From Malurus cyaneus samueli (lineage: Eukaryota > Chordata > Aves > Passeriformes > Maluridae): DNA of 64,000 nt. This document shows, in pieces, positions 27,746 through 38,676 of this stretch. The translations under genes and the position numbers were made by a program. Positions within the stretch are counted from its first letter, which is position 1, and each line of letters begins with the position of its first letter. The notes beneath the pieces are model-generated. The model worked only from the letters and a program-made list of their open reading frames with translations, was not told the DNA's origin and did no database searches. Location: NCBI GenBank assembly GCA_009741485.1, contig CM019214.1, positions 54,090,550-54,154,549 of the forward strand, read 5' to 3'.

Positions 27746-27816
27746 GGGTGAAACTCAGGCCTATTGAAGTCAATGCCAAAACTCCCATTGACTGCAGCCG
27801 AGCCAGGATTCCACCC
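27746..27816. repeat. Old palindromic interspersed repeat (MITE-like)
   Basis: The ends form an imperfect inverted repeat: GGGTGAAACTCAGGCC at 27746 and, in reverse complement, CCAGGATTCCACCC ending at 27816. Between them are TTGAAGTCAATGCC and CCCATTGACTGCAG, which are also roughly complementary. I recognise this layout from palindromic repeats shared by birds, turtles and crocodilians, but cannot give a reliable family name. It carries no coding capacity and is probably a fossil non-autonomous element. Confidence 0.6.
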
Positions 27817-29052
27817 ACAAGAAGATTCAAAACAAGAAATTACAGAATGACCTTTTTTTTTGCAAATGTTTAATGCGGTTGTTCAGTGCCCTGTTCTTTG
27901 GTGGTTTCAGTCTTCATTTTTACCTTGTCTTTGAACTTTTTAAGTCCTAGTTCAGCTTACAAACTACCTTTAAGCATGCTTTTCATGTATTTATGCTGAT
28001 ATTTATAAAAATATTCTAGAAAGAAAGACAGTATGTGCACCTTTTTCTTGCTTTTGTGTATCCAAACATTTTGCAGCTTCAATTTGCATGTATATTAAAA
28101 AGCTTAATTACGGCAACTGAAAATATCTACTTGTAAATGACTTTGTGGATAACTGTTTGCCTTAAAGAAAAAGCACAATTTTCTGTAACACAAGATAAGA
28201 GTCTTTCTGAAATGCACTACATCTTGAATTTTAAGTATTTGGCATCCAGATGACATTTTAAGAATTTAATGGTATTATCCAGGAAATAATAAAGTTGTTA
28301 TAATTTATACAAAGAAATCTTGCTTGTGAAGCTCATGGGGCTGCTACATATGCAATGTATCCAAATCAAGGCTAAAAAGCAAGGAAATGAAACCATAAGC
28401 TACATGAAAGCATGCAGATTCTACTTTTCCTTTCAAAATTTATTACTGACAGAGCACAAGGTGCCTGACTGCTAATGAACTTTCTTAAGAGCACCAAACT
28501 CCTGCCATCATTTTAGCCACTTGTCCCAAATAGTCGTTTAACACAACTTTGCACTCAAAATGTAAAAGCCATGGGATGAATAAAGGGAGTCTCCCTCACT
28601 GAGAGACTCACCTGGCAAACACAAACTCAGACCAGGGGGCAGAAGGAAGCTCCCATGAACAGAGCAGATGCCTGCACACAGCAGGATGGGCATATCCACC
28701 TCCATCAGTGTCCCATTCAAAGAAGTCCAGGCAGCCTGAGCCAGGCAGTGCCTCCTTCCAGAGACATTGGGATCTGAGGGTCCAACCTCCATTAATGAGA
28801 AACAAATAACCAATGTTGCTCTGAAATTCAGCCCTGTCTGAGAAAGTTTTAATGAGATTAAGAATCACACTGAAAATGTGAAATTAATCCACTATTTTTG
28901 CTCTAGCTCTTTGCATTTGCTTGCCAGATGGAAATGATAATAGGATGATATGGTTTCTCAAGAAAGAACCTAACTGTCTCTGGTTTCAGGGTATTAGATG
29001 ACTTCGTCTCACAAAAGGAGATATTAATAGCACTCATTGAAAACAGACCGAC
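27817..29052. other. Unique non-coding DNA with homeodomain/POU-like sites
   Basis: The 27950-28330 part is AT-rich, complex and free of repeats. It contains an ATTTGCAT octamer at 28082-28089 and TTAATTA at 28104-28110. Such pairs occur in developmental enhancers but also by chance. The 28560-28870 part is GC-richer, with two overlapping minus-strand frames of about 90 codons that match nothing I know. Confidence 0.45.
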
Positions 29053-29133
29053 TTTCTCTCTATAAACTTAGAATAACTCAGAAACGCAAACTGAATTTCT
29101 CTTTATAAACTTACAGTAACTCAGAAAGGCAAG
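29053..29133. repeat. 43-bp tandem duplication
   Basis: Two adjacent copies of a roughly 43-bp unit share TTTCTCT, TATAAACTTA, TAACTCAGAAA and GCAA at a constant offset of 43 bp, with a handful of mismatches. This is a local duplication somewhat older than the ones at 38.6 and 43.8 kb. It has no coding context. Confidence 0.85.
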
Positions 29134-30592
29134 AAGTGCCTGTTTTAGTCTGGCCCGGGCAGTGCTTATCAGCACACTCAGAACACATGTTGGTGAGTCT
29201 GAGTTTTTCAGGCAGAAATAGGAACCTGTTACCCTGAAAAGCTCTGATGTGGTTCTGGGATTCTGTGAAAGAATGACAAGTAAAGCAGCTTGCCAGCATC
29301 TTCAGCACAACATTCTTCAGAGTGAAAATTAATTGATGTCAGGATTATAGTGCCCAACACTGGTCTAAATTTTGTAAGAAACAAAGGTAGTATAACTGCA
29401 TTCCATTCTAGGTGGCATCATGTTCTGGGTTATCATAAGACCTGAATTCTGCATCTGACCAATCTTCACTCCTCCAGATGAATTCAAGATGGTGTTAACT
29501 TTCTAGAGAGCTGTGAAAGCTCTCTGCTCTTTGCAGCCATCTCACCTGCCATGCTCCATACTGCCCTTCTCCTGTCAATTATGAGAATCACCATTGTTCT
29601 GCATCCTCAAGGTGTCACAGAGGCAAGAGCACATTCCTGTCAGAAGCTTCACAGAACTAGAAATAACTTGCTCCTATCTTGATCTCTCAGAGCCAAGCCT
29701 ATTGATTTTTTTTTTGAAGGTGGATCAGACTCCTTGTTAATTGTAGCATTTCCTCCATGTAGACCTGTAATTACAACTTCCTTGTTTCACACTGACAGGT
29801 TTTTTGGGGTTTTTTTTGGTTTTGTTTTTTTTTTTCTGATCTATAAACTCCTGAAAGGCTTGACATGTATTTACCTTGAGAGTCACCTCTTCCCCTGCTC
29901 TGTATTGCTGCTGAGAAAAGGCAGCTGAAACCATACTCCAAGAAGACAAGAAGCTCTTGGAGTATCATGGAAATGAAACAAGTTTGGTTGGATATCTGGA
30001 GGATAAAAGTTATTACTTTGCTCTTATTGTGACCTGGACTGCACGTTCAAGGATCTTTAGGGGATGTCTGCACCCCATTACAATGAAGTGACACATTTAT
30101 AGTATCACTGTTGAATTCCTTAACTCCAGTGCAATGCAGAATGATGGATCCCATGTGCTATTATTCCTCAGGAGGACATTACAGAGCCTTCTAGGAGATT
30201 GACACAAAAATTTTTATCCCTTCTGTTGCTCACTTCCAGGAGCAAAGCATCATTCTCTTTTTATGCAGCCTGGCATTTCTAATTCTATGCCTACAGGCTG
30301 GGACTCACAGCAAGTTTCTTCCTGATCCACAACTGTGCCTGGAAGAAAGCATCACCAAGACTGCATCTGTCCCTTGTTTTCTCCTTCTTTTTTCTTCTCT
30401 GGATATTTGATCCCCTGAAAACATGACAGCCAGCATGAAGGCAGCAATAGGTGCACGTATGATAGCTTTAGCCTCTCTCTCTCCGTAGGAGGCAATTTAA
30501 CTCACTTGTCTCTGATGGCGGCAGTCTAACTCACAGGTATTTCAAGCATCCCTACCCTCTGTAGGCATGTAAGATCCTACAGACCCTGTCAC
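29134..30592. other. Unique non-coding DNA with T/G-rich tract
   Basis: No gene found. A low-complexity T-rich tract with G interruptions spans about 29800-29836. The remainder is unique, including a moderately GC-rich part at 29450-29680. Open frames on both strands at 29734-29968 are read from this low-complexity tract and are not credible. Confidence 0.5.
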
Positions 30593-31130
30593 TGTGAGAC
30601 AGAAATTGTCTCACACCTGAAATTGTTCAAAGGGTTAATTGATAAGAATGTGTTTTCATGTCAAAGCTGTGGTTGCCCTTCTCAGCTCACATGAGACTGT
30701 CAAGAGACACAGGGATTGCTCCAGGTACAGCTTTGAGGACTGTGTGGTGCCTGGTGATGGGACTGCTGCCCAGGGATATAAAGGCTGTGCACAGATAGGT
30801 TAATTTTACTCTAATGAGGTTCAGGGCACTCAAATCTAGGCTTCTGTTTTGCTTTATCTACTGTCAAGACTCCCCATCCTGATGTCTGCCTTTGAAAGCA
30901 CAAACCAGAAAACAATTGGGACTTGGGTGACTTTTCAGAGCAAGGGCTTACAGCAGCCATGGTCCCAGCATCTGGGAACAGAGAAAGCTCCTGGGGACAG
31001 GGAACTTGTCTGCCAGCACCTGTCGGAACTGCCTGCCTTGTAGGGACTCTGTGCATTGAAAAAGGAATTCACAAAGCAAGGAAGGGACACACAGAGGATA
31101 ACTCTCAGGGAATAAAGCTCAGGTAAACAT
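30593..31130 (+). mobile_element. Possible degraded LTR (weak candidate)
   Basis: Visible features are a 9-bp inverted repeat (TGTGAGACA / TGTCTCACA, 5-nt spacer) at 30593-30615, a TATAAA at 30777-30782, an A-rich/AATAAA segment near 31110, and a base composition unlike the flanks. These fit a solo LTR in plus orientation. However, I found no target-site duplication, no matching second LTR, and the TATA-to-AATAAA distance is long. The boundaries are guesses; unique DNA is a real alternative. Confidence 0.22.
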
Positions 31131-32040
31131 ACCAGAACTGCTCATTAGTTCAGGCAAAGATAGAAATGTAGCTGTGACAACAGAGAACTTTGGGCAAGGT
31201 GCAAAGGCTGATCAAAAAGCTAACAAAATTCCTGGGCAGTTAGCTCATATATGTGCTATGTGCTGTCGGTACCTGGGGAAGGAGGCTCAGATCGAGGATG
31301 ACGGAGGCACAGCTGAAGAAACCAAAATTATTGTGTGAGGCTGTTCAAGGCCACAAGCTCCCTTCAGAGATGCGTGGTGGGGATGGAGCAGTTCAGTTAC
31401 CAGGAGATGTTACTTTCACCTTATTCACTGTAGACACAGATGCCCTCCATACTCAGCAGAAGAAAATCTAAGAGATAGCAAAATTGTACAAGTGCTTGCA
31501 TGTTAAAACTATTTGTGTCCTTCAACGGGGACTTTGCTCCACTAGACGTTTCCTCTTGGCTTTCTGGAAAGTCAGAAAAGGTAAGTGCACTTCTCAGGCC
31601 TCATTTTATCTGCTAGAATTGTCCACAGGGGTCAGAAACCCCCTTACATCATCTTACATGCTTGCCTTCAGAGGAATGCTCCTGCCTCTAAGGAAAGCTC
31701 AGCTGTGTAGACCATGACCAGACTGATTGTGTTTCACAACACAGAGTTCAAGTTGGAGGGAAAACAAAGCAAAGTACATGTGCTCCCGTCCTCTGACAGA
31801 GCTGGTGTTTTAGAAACCCAGTAAAAATAACAACATTTCCAAAGTGTGTGTGATAAGCACAGTTGGATCCTAAAGTTGTATTCTGGCATCCACAGGGCAT
31901 AATTGGTTTTAAGCTCAGAGCTGGTGAGGGCTCAGGCCCATCTTGAGAGAGAGGCTTTTAAGGGGCTATCTGTAAATCTGTACTGTGGCCTCGGGCCTGC
32001 CTTTGGAATAAAAAGCTCCACTTTTACAGCACTAAAGCCC
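31131..32040. other. Unique non-coding DNA, no gene seen
   Basis: Moderate base composition, no recognised repeat. Frames of 72-77 codons on plus at 31253 and 31484 have no recognisable domains. Confidence 0.5.
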
Positions 32041-32090
32041 AGGTCCTCAAAGACATTCAGATGCTAAATTCCCATTGACCTCTCTTTAAG
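32041..32090. repeat. Half of an old palindromic repeat
   Basis: The segment AGGTCCTCAAAGACATTCAG followed by ATGCTAAATTCCCATTGACC resembles one arm of a palindromic interspersed repeat common in sauropsid DNA. In that repeat, a 'ggtcctcaaag...cctaactcccattga' arm is followed by its complement. Here only one arm is clear; the second is lost or diverged. The family name is not certain. Confidence 0.5.
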
Positions 32091-34555
32091 GTTTCAGGCT
32101 TCAAATTTCAGCATTTTGGAACCAAGTACACAAACAAGTTTCTCAGGTCTCTCTAAAATCAACATCAACCTTCCATTTGCTTCCAGGTTACAATTTATAT
32201 CAAACAGTGATGACAGAATTCAAGGCAGAGTATTTGACAGGTAATAATAACATCATATCTGCTTTGTGTTTCTGGGTGAAAATCCAACAGGAACAACTAA
32301 CACTAAATTCTTTCATTATAATGTAGTCTTTATTCCTATGACTATAGAAGAAAATTGCACCTACAAATGCTAAAGGTGTAAGTGGACTACATGACACAAT
32401 TAAATTTAAATTGGAATTGACAGAATGAACTAAGAATTGTACTCCCTCAACATGGAAATTCTGAACAGTCAAAAAAAAGTTAAAAAATAATTTATCTTGA
32501 TAACTTGTAAAAATTTACAACAAGTCATAGAAAAACTTGTAGAGATATAATGGTGAAGAGTACCTCAGAACTTAAAATGTCTTGTTATTCTGATCTTGTC
32601 AGTTCATATACAGGTCATGTGGATGGGTATAATATTACATGTAATGGAGAATGAGAAATTTGCTGAAATCCATGCTTGAGGAGGGATGGAATACCAATTT
32701 TCAAGAAGTGCTTGGTAAATTCTGAACATGAATGTCTGAAATACTATTTGAAAAGGAAGAAATGCTGTCAAATTTTTTTTAAAAAAAGAAAGTCCAACAT
32801 GATTCCTCACTGAACCAAAACCATAGTCTTTAAATGGAAGCTCACCAAAAACTTTTTCCTTGCCCACTGGCCAACAAGTTGTCCATGAATAGTTTTGGCA
32901 TTAAGTAGTTTAAATTAAAACCACAGTGCTCTGTTTCATCACGATTTTTTTGACATCCAATGCCAGACACTATAAGGTTTGAATGACAGAGCCACATCGC
33001 AGTTTTTAATTCCAAGTGTAACCTGTGGAGAGGCGTGAGCATTCCAACTGTGTCTAGAGTATCTGGATTGCCAGACTTCAAATCCCCTGTAAACAGCCTG
33101 TTGCAAGCCTAAAAATAGCTGGACATGTGCAGGACCTGATGCAGCAGCTTTTAGAAGGAAGATTCCCCAGCTGAGGGACAAGCAAAAGGGATTAGGAGTT
33201 CAATGAGTTATTGTAGCTGATTTTAGGTTTTGGTTTTTCTTCCTTTCTGTCTACCTCATTATCATGCTATAAATAATACTCTGGGTCAGGATATCATTTG
33301 TAGGACTCTGGAACATAGTTTTTCAGCCTTTTCCAGATGCAAGGTGTAATTTAATTTTAATTGCTTTTTATTCCCACTTAAACATTAGCAGAACTGCCAT
33401 TATAGAGTTCACACATGTGGACTATGCTTTTTGACAGCTGAACTCCAGTTATTTCAAAAACAGGAGGATTTAATCTTCTTCCTCTCACTCTTGTGAACTG
33501 GTCTTTTTGGCACCTAAGAACACCTCAGTGTCAGTCTCCAGAAATTGTCCCCTGAATTTTCAAGAATTATCTTAGCATATATGGAATTAATTTGTGTCAT
33601 TGATGTGCTTTGGGTCGCATGAAAGTCTTCCAGAAAAAAAAGCAAATTGCCACAGGCCATCTTAATTGTTCTCTTGCACACAGCTTCGAACAGACGTGGA
33701 AGCGAAACTGCTGCGCTTTTGTCACGATCTGGGGTGTATGGGAAATGTTGAGAGCCCTGCTAGCAGTGTCCACAAAAGATGTGCACCTTTAAGAACCCAT
33801 TCTGAGAAAAGCTGGAGGTGCCCTTAAGAAATGAATGCTTTCTCATAGCACCACAATTCCTCGGTAAAGGTCTTGGCCCCAGCATGTTTTTCCCCTCGGT
33901 ACTGCAACACAATGTAATAATTAGCACAAAGGGATAAAAAATGGGATAGTAAAATACTCATTGGTCCAGGAGGAAAGTGCAAACAATTGCAGCTGTATCA
34001 AACTTGCATGCCTGTATGGTTTATCAAACAAGTACATTTCAAATATGATTTATGTATAAAGCTCATGATGTTCTTTTCTGATGATTACATTGCTGGAATG
34101 ATAATGTAAACATGTTATATAAAATGTTTTGAAGTCTTAAAATAAAAAGGCCGTGGCACTTGTTATGTATTGCAAATATACATTCATGCTGAAATAGGCA
34201 CATTTCAGTGCCTTATAGAACCTTATATACACAGTTCATCCTTTCCAAGGAATTTCACTGCACGGATGTTTTGAGCACTGCTCTATTTAAATTCATCCTG
34301 AAGCAAAGTACACTCAGAAACTACTTTCTTGACTTCAGTACCTATTTTGAAAGAACTCTGTTCTGGTGCATTTCTGTCTCTCATGCATCCTTAAATGTGG
34401 TACAAAAACTGCAGGCAGCTACTGTAGGGTAGCTCTGTATTCCAGTGACATTATGCACAGTCTAGATGGACTCCATCGATCATTTCACCCCTCACAGAGC
34501 CAGAGGAGCTTTGCTATTACTGTATGATACAGACAGAGGAGAATCTGTCAGTATA
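32091..34555. other. Unique non-coding DNA, no gene seen
   Basis: AT-rich unique sequence. Minus-strand frames at 32200-33181 (79-90 codons) lack recognisable domains. A small CpG-bearing patch lies at 33690-33740. The 33960-34210 part is repeat-free with long runs of AT-rich but complex sequence, of the kind often seen in conserved non-coding DNA. Conservation cannot be judged from one sequence. Confidence 0.5.
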
Positions 34556-34708
34556 TCACAGAATCCCAGAATCACACAATAGTTTGGGTTGGAAGGGATT
34601 GTTAAAACCATCCAGCTCCAACCCTGCCCACCATGGGCAAGCAACGCCTCCTTCTAGAGCAGGTTGCTCTGGGCTCCAACCAACTTGGTCTTGAACATTT
34701 CCAGGGAC
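34556..34708 (-). mobile_element. CR1 LINE 3' fragment, reverse strand
   Basis: Read on plus, it begins with a TCACAGAATCCCAGAATCACA-type end, the complement of the CR1 ATTCTGTGA tail. It continues with AGTTTGGGTTGGAAGGGA, ATCCAGCTCCAACCC, CCATGGGCAAGC and GGTCTTGAACATTTCCAGGG. This order is the reverse complement of the CR1 3' end. Similarity to the usual bird consensus looks high, so this is one of the younger insertions here. It is 5'-truncated, without coding sequence. A 66-codon frame across it is a by-product of the repeat. Confidence 0.95.
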
Positions 34709-35897
34709 AGAAGGAAAGTTCAGATGTGATTAAGAAACATAAAAATTCACACCAAATTTTCAAATGTGCAAAATCTCAAACCAAAGCAGAATTAATATTA
34801 TTTTATTTCTTGCAGGGGAAAATAAGTCAGTAATTCTTCTTTGCACTGAAGAAAATCAAGGTACTACAAATGGCATAGTCTGCATTTTCACAATAGCTCC
34901 TTCCTACATGAGAATCCATTTCTTAGCGTCTACATATGTGAACATTTTTTCCTTTTGAATTTATGTAACTGTAAAGACAATAGACAAATTTCAGAACTCT
35001 TTGATACTATCATTTTCTCTTTGTATGTCACAAATACTCCATTTTTCTATTTTGAATTGAAATGCGCCCTGAAGCATAAAACTGTGTCACTGCTCAGGGT
35101 GGGTCAAATGCAAAGACTCAAACCCAGTCTTACTGAAATTTGCAAGAACTTCAATGGATTCCAAAACCAAACTGGTTGAAAGCCAAGCTGCCTTTCAGAT
35201 GGATATCAAATCTCATCAGAATGAGTCTCCTAACTCCTTGTTAGCTTTTCCATGATGCCTATGCTTGAAAGTTCACTATAATCAGATTAAGAACCTAATC
35301 TATCCCATATGGATTTGACTGTAACTTTATGGGTTGTTTTGTGGAGTTTTTTTCCTCGTTCTTCTGCTTTACTGAGGATAAGTACAGGAAAGAAGCACAC
35401 TAGGAAGTTAATGTGCACTGAAGCTTAGGATGTGATTCAAGGAAGTCATCATGAAAATTCATACAGGGAAGTTGTGAAATATGTCACAGAACTGCGCTAT
35501 TAATTAGCAAATAGCACTTTTTTAACAGCCAATTAAAAAAAAAGAGCAAATGGAATGTCTCCTCCTTTTGCCTCCCCGTATATATCTCTGCACTCGAGCA
35601 ATGTGCCATCTGACATTCAAACCACGCTACGCCTGGAATTCCATAGTGCCCATACTGAACATATATTCCATGCACCAGCAGACATGAGTGACACAGGAGC
35701 CACAGCACCCGCACGGGCAGGGAAGTCCAGAAGTGGGGGAGGGAACAGATCTTCTCTCGAGTGACTCTGGAGCTGACCGAAAACTAAACACTCTAGGCAT
35801 TCACCCAGGAGTTTGTTGTAGCAGGATATAGAGCACTGCCTAGGCAGGCACCTGGGATCCAGTGCATGCTTGCCATAATTCCCAGCTGAAGCACCTG
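34709..35897. other. Unique non-coding DNA, no gene seen
   Basis: AT-rich until about 35550, then a more balanced, slightly CpG-bearing stretch to 35790. Frames on both strands at 35484-35764 overlap and are not recognised. Confidence 0.5.
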
Positions 35898-35943
35898 CAC
35901 AGAATTATTAAGGTTGGAAAAGACCTCTAAGATCATCGAGGTC
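35898..35943 (-). mobile_element. Short CR1 tail fragment, reverse strand
   Basis: The run CACAGAATTATTAAGGTTGG then AAAAGACCTCTAAGATCATCGAG matches the reverse complement of the extreme 3' end of a CR1 subfamily. Only about 45 bp remain, consistent with strong 5' truncation at insertion or later erosion. Confidence 0.85.
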
Positions 35944-35980
35944 TTGGGGACTTCTGCCAGGAACTGCATGGAAGAATGAT

Positions 35981-36028
35981 GTCGGACCCAGGTCTTGCAA
36001 AGGCTTTGGCTAGCACCCTAACCACCAG
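35981..36028 (-). mobile_element. tRNA-like SINE/palindrome remnant
   Basis: GGACCCAGGTCTTGC followed by TAGCACCCTAACCACCAG resembles the complement of a tRNA-derived head as found in MIR/CORE-SINEs and in a tRNA-like palindromic repeat of sauropsids, in which a 'gaacccaggtct' motif is followed by 'ccctaaccac'. It sits between a CR1 tail and a MIR-like segment, so the zone has collected several insertions. The match is short and old, and the family is uncertain. Confidence 0.4.
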
Positions 36029-36230
36029 AAAGTCTTTCCTCTTGTTGTTCTTTATCATTCAAATGTTGAAGAATGGTCTTGTGGTTTAGCCCCAGTCGGG
36101 ATTGGAAAACATGGAGCCAAGCACCCCAGGCGTAGGCAGGAACAACACGAACTGTAATCACTTGGAGGCACACCCGTCCTAAATCAAAGTACATTTGCTT
36201 CCTGGCTCCTGTTCCTGGCTTGGACCATGC

Positions 36231-36345
36231 ACGAGTCACTTGAACTGTTGGTGCTTCTCTTTCCTCTCCTTTATTTTAGGGTAACAAAACTGGCCTCCCT
36301 CCCAAGGCTGTTGTGGGGATCCATTGATGCAGAGTCCTAAAAGAC
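36231..36345 (+). mobile_element. MIR-like (CORE-SINE) remnant
   Basis: The order of blocks follows the MIR core and 3' part: GAGTCACTTGAAC, a pyrimidine-rich CTTTCCTCTCCTTTATTTTA, a GGGTAACAAAACTGGCC segment, then CAAGGCTGTTGTGGGGATCC. MIR has 'aagtcacttaac', a 'ctcatctgtaaaatggg'-type middle and 'gggttgttgtgaggatt'. Divergence is high, as expected for an element that predates the amniote radiation. No coding potential. Confidence 0.5.
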
Positions 36346-36715
36346 AATGAGATTGCGGGTCGGGAAGCTGTGTCTGAATGCATTGTACAGTTACATGTTA
36401 CTCACAGAGGACTCAGATGTGTAACTGCACATGCACAAAATCATTTAGCTTTATTGCTTCATTATGTTCCAGTGAACTAATGGCAGATTACTGTGTCATT
36501 AGAGTCAAATAGTGCTGTTTCCAGAGTTAGTGATTTGCTCAGTCACGTGTCAAAATCAGGCTGAATATCTTCAAATAATTTGGGTCATTTTTGGCTTTAT
36601 GTGAGTGACTGTGGTTTTACAAAGCTGACAACCTGACTCTCAATTTTTTTTTTAGCTAGGCTTTGAATCACTGCCGTCAGCCATCATAAAATGTTCTGAA
36701 CCAGTTGAAAAATTT

Positions 36716-36745
36716 GTGAAAATCAATAATGTGAAAATCAATAAT
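36716..36745. repeat. Exact 15-bp tandem duplication
   Basis: GTGAAAATCAATAAT occurs twice in a row without mismatch. A small slippage-type duplication. Confidence 0.95.
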
Positions 36746-37462
36746 GTTAGCCATATCCGTTCCTCTGCTCCAGAGCTGCCCACGTGGCACTCCCCGTCAG
36801 AGGCTGGGCGGGCGGAATGGTGAGCACGTGTTGGGTGAACAGTAGGGCTGTTGCGTCCCTTCCCACTGGCAGATCCCAGGCATTCCCGGTGCAGCCCAGA
36901 CTGCTGCTGCATCACTGGTGGCACCAGCCCAGCTTTAGATGGGGCTGTGTAGCTTGTTGCTGCTTTGCTGTGCAGCCAACATCTTCCTGAGGAGCTCAGT
37001 CGGAAGGAAAGTGGGAAATATTAGGAGTGTAAAAGAGCCAGCCAGTTCTCCAGAAAAGGCATTTGTTTCCCTTGCCAAAAGTCAAAGTCTGCTATATACA
37101 AAGGAAGCATTATAGCTTCTCATAAAAAGGTCACAATAATCTTTTGTAATGGAAAGTGGAGTACAGCCTAAATATAGGATCTGTCCCAGAATTCCTATAG
37201 CGTGTAGATTAAATTCTGTTTATTGCTAATGTGTGGATTGCAGCTATGCTGTGCTGTACAAAACTCAGAAGTCACAGAAAGAGGAGAAACCCGATCTATT
37301 CTGTGTGTAGCTATGTAACTGGAGAAAGATGTTGTTATATATATTTTAAAGGAGAGGAATTTCAATTAATCTGTAGAATATTCCAAGATGAGTCACTGAT
37401 CTCCAGCCTCTTACGGAAAATGCTTCTGCTTTTTTTGTCTTCCTTCCTTCATCAAAAGTATA

Positions 37463-37489
37463 ACTTGTGCAATGCACATTTGCACAAGT
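37463..37489. repeat. 9-bp inverted repeat (hairpin)
   Basis: ACTTGTGCA at 37463-37471 pairs perfectly with TGCACAAGT at 37481-37489 around a 9-nt loop. Too short and isolated to claim a function. Confidence 0.7.
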
Positions 37490-37966
37490 GAGAATAATTT
37501 TATGTGAGCTTTGAAAATACATCATGAAAATACACATTATGAGTAGTTCCTGGACAACACATGCCATGATGTAAAAATTCCTGAGTATAGAATTACATCA
37601 CAAGCCGTTACTATGTCAATATATGTAAAGATGTGCTTTTAATGGCCTCTGAATCAATAACCAAAATGTGAAATGGCCCTGAACACATATTCACAAAATA
37701 AAGTTTTGCAGGCTTGACAGAGTTCTTACACAAAGGTGCTGGAAATTGATTAATTACAGCTAACTGTAATCCTGTTTAGAAAGCAATTGTCATTTAATAA
37801 TACATCATATGCTGTCCAGGGAAATGGGAGTGGGGATTTCTCTCCAATGTCTTTTGGTGTTATGTTCCTGAAAGCTTCTCAGATCCCAATCCTATGCAGT
37901 TGCCACTAAGAAAACCTCATTCAAGAAAAGTACCCTCAAGTCAATTTATCCACATAGCCAGTGATT

Positions 37967-37983
37967 AAAAAAAAAAAAAAAAA
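37967..37983 (+). repeat. A17 homopolymer
   Basis: An uninterrupted run of 17 A. No retroposed body is recognisable immediately upstream, so it may be simple slippage rather than a retroposon tail. Confidence 0.9.
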
Positions 37984-38579
37984 GTATTTTAAGAAAATGA
38001 ATTTCCAAACCTTATCTTGGCCCCACTAATCTAAAAATCCTGTTTGGCCTTTCAGGTATTGTTGAAAATCTGGCAAGCATCACAAAGAGCAAAGCAATAC
38101 ATATTAGCTTTGCTGTTAGACATCCACTTCTAGGAAGCTCTGTCCTTTTGACATTACAGATCTTGAAATGCAGAATTACTGGCAATTTTAATATCAGAAA
38201 ACTGAGCCAGCATTTTGCGTGGAATAGCTTTTCCTCCTCTGGCTCTATTTCTAACCATCCTAAAACAAAATATTCCTTATCTACCAGTACGTTTTCTTTT
38301 TCTATTCCACTCTCAATCATTATTCCAGAAACACCCCCACTCAAAAAGTGTGTAGGTTACTATTAAGAAAGATAATTTAGAAGAAAATCGCTTTTGCTAG
38401 CTTTTTTTTCTTCTTTTTTTTTCTGTCTGGTGACAAAGAAACAATCATTAACTTTTATAGTTCCAGCTCTTATTACTGCTTGCGTGAGATGGGGCAGCAG
38501 TCACTTCTACTGCAAACACAGCAAAGCATTTGCAGAAGGCACGTGCCTTTTATTGTTTTTATATATGCATTTATACTCA

Positions 38580-38676
38580 CGTATGCTTGCACATGCACTT
38601 CTGTGTTATATCAGATCAGTGAGAGAANCGTATGCTTGCACATGCACTTCTGTGTTATATCAGATCAGTGAGAGAA
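38580..38676. repeat. Exact 48-bp duplication around a single N
   Basis: Bases 38580-38627 are repeated without mismatch at 38629-38676, separated only by an N at 38628. A direct repeat of identical copies with one undetermined base between them is what results when two overlapping contig ends are placed side by side instead of merged. The real genome probably has one copy. A genuine recent tandem duplication is the alternative. The two open frames crossing it (38394-38708 and 38480-38671) are created or extended by the duplication. Confidence 0.9.

Larger units (their letters stand above)
36346..38579. other. Unique non-coding DNA with short structures
   Basis: No gene. A GC-richer patch with several CpGs lies at 36770-36960; a 68-codon plus frame (36784) and a 90-codon minus frame (36652) overlap in it and are not recognised. 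The 37570-37810 part looks like complex AT-rich sequence with TAATTA and a dyad (see findings). The small repeats inside the interval are listed separately. Confidence 0.5.

Noticed and set aside
34633..34833. 66-codon plus frame
   Set aside because: About its first third is read from the reverse-strand CR1 fragment, the rest from flanking DNA.
35560..35770. Possible CpG island or promoter
   Set aside because: Only a few CpGs over about 200 bp, interrupted by AT-rich sequence; too weak for a promoter call.
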